Assembly (NCBI GenBank): GCA_945859605.1
Contig: OX243812.1
Span: forward strand, 51,518,842-51,582,841
Direction of reading: 5' to 3'
DNA: 64,000 bases
Source of the DNA: Lumbricus rubellus
Lineage: Eukaryota; Annelida; Clitellata; Crassiclitellata; Lumbricidae
A model generated the notes under the pieces. That model made no database searches, was not told where the DNA came from, and saw only the letters and a program-made list of their open reading frames with translations. This document shows, in pieces, positions 62,804 to 64,000 of this stretch; within the stretch, counting starts at the first letter, position 1, and every line of letters starts with the position of its first letter. A program made the translations under genes and the position numbers.

Positions 62804-63572
62804 GGGTGTCTCGATAGGTCAGAGTTGGATAAACAAAACTTCATAACATTCCAAATAAAACTTCAGTCACTTCGACTTATTACATCAATGAGATATTGGA
62901 GAAAGAGGTCAAACTCGCATTCCAGCGAAGTGTAGGCTAGTTTGCGCTCAGTTAACAGCCACAAAAATGTTTCATAATAACGGCGAAGGATTATTTCAAC
63001 AAGACGGTGCATGTGCACACACATCAAAGGCCTCAGTCGAATGGTTGAACAAAAATATCAATGGATAGCCTTCAACTCACCGGGGGACTGGCCGCCTAAT
63101 TCGCCGAATTTGTCACCAATGGAAAATGTTTGGAGTAGCCTATTACATTGAACACCTTAAAGGCTTAAAACGTAGGCTTTGTAAAGCATGCACATCGATA
63201 GGCCTACCTCTGACAACTCTGAAAAATCTAATTGGCTCGAAGCATATAATCGACTTGAGGCTGTAAGAAAGAGTAAAGGAAACATTATTAAATACTAAAA
63301 TTAATGGTAATTTGTGTTAATTAATTATATGTAGATTAACAATGATGGTCGTACAATAGTGTTTGCAGCTTAATTGGACGTTTACTTGGAACGAATTTGA
63401 TGATGTCACGGATATTGGCGCTAAAATTTGAATAGCCTAAGTGAGCTAGTGATCTAATTTTTTTTATTAACATTTTCATTTGAATAACCTATCCGTCAGT
63501 ATAAAACTTTCCACATTATATTGCGTATAACATATATTTTTCTGCATTCGTTCACGACCTATCGAGACACCC
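62804..63572. mobile_element. Tc1/mariner-type relic, second copy (769 bp)
   Basis: Same ends as the 19940 element (GGGTGTCTCGATAGGTC, inverse at 63553-63572) with TA flanks, but the left arm is deleted. Transposase remnant near 62990-63120 is colinear with the other copy. Confidence 0.85.
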
Positions 63573-64000
63573 TATGTTATTTTTTTGTAAATTATACCAT
63601 CCAACCTCTGAGACATCACTCGGATATAGGACATCGGAAAGCACCAAGTGATGGTCTACTAATTGAAATTATTCATGCAATTGAAATTCTTGCTGACAAT
63701 TATTTCAACTAAACTTGGAAAATGCATTGCACTTAAGTATCGTTGCTTTTGACCTACATGTGCGGTGTGCATTTCTTAACTGTCTGAAACCGTGTGAAAC
63801 GAACCTATTTTGTCCGATATAATAATACTATAGGTCTATATAGTCACATTGGCGGCGCTCTTGCGAGGTACTAAAAAGGCGCTATATCAAAATTTTATCT
63901 TGATACATACTATGAATTATCTTGAATTCTGGATGCATACATTAAAACAATTTCTCGGACTCGGTCAGTACCCAATAGCTTTCAGCGCGTATACATAATG
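63573..64000. other. Unassigned sequence at window end
   Basis: A tail-like GAGGTACTAAAAAGGCGCTATAT near 63865 is the only recognisable piece. No further RhoGEF exon seen. Confidence 0.4.

Overview
The window looks like nuclear DNA of an animal, probably a marine invertebrate. An echinoderm or other deuterostome is my guess from its general character; no sequence here proves it. Evidence for a eukaryotic host is a spliced RhoGEF gene with GT-AG introns, tRNA-derived SINEs, non-LTR retrotransposon pieces, hAT and TA-target DNA transposons with intact target-site duplications, and long microsatellites.

Region 1 (about 0.1-15.96 kb) is an integrated Polinton/Maverick-type provirus of the adintovirus kind. 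The minus strand carries an orphan protein, a zinc-ribbon/PLA2-like/integrase reading frame, two C1q-headed fibre-like genes, an adenain-like protease, a double zinc-ribbon protein and a protein-primed family B DNA polymerase with SAP repeats in front. The plus strand carries a packaging ATPase, penton, pX-like protein, a dUTPase-fold protein, a two-helix membrane protein, a conserved coiled-coil protein, an amphipathic basic protein and the double jelly-roll major capsid protein. The gene set covers replication (polymerase), insertion (integrase), capsid building (major capsid, penton), DNA packaging (ATPase), maturation (protease) and probable attachment (fibres). At least eight frame changes and three in-frame stops break it, so this copy is probably dead, although several frame changes lie on homopolymers and could be assembly errors. 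I cannot find a left terminal repeat matching the right end.

Region 2 (about 16-43 kb) is a transposon nest: microsatellites, TA-target inverted-repeat elements, hAT-type elements nested within one another with perfect 8-bp duplications, a 51-bp repeat foldback, an 86-bp satellite and a 25-bp satellite of exactly 38 units. A probable upstream exon lies at 21.4 kb.

Region 3 (43.3-62.5 kb) is the plus-strand RhoGEF (DH-domain) gene, PLEKHG5/PLEKHG7-like. Eleven exons are read here and their splice phases agree at every junction. The PH part must lie beyond the window. Its introns hold several transposons, including one whose target duplication starts 4 bp after a splice donor, and a restriction-like-endonuclease retrotransposon embedded in a TAA array just before an exon.
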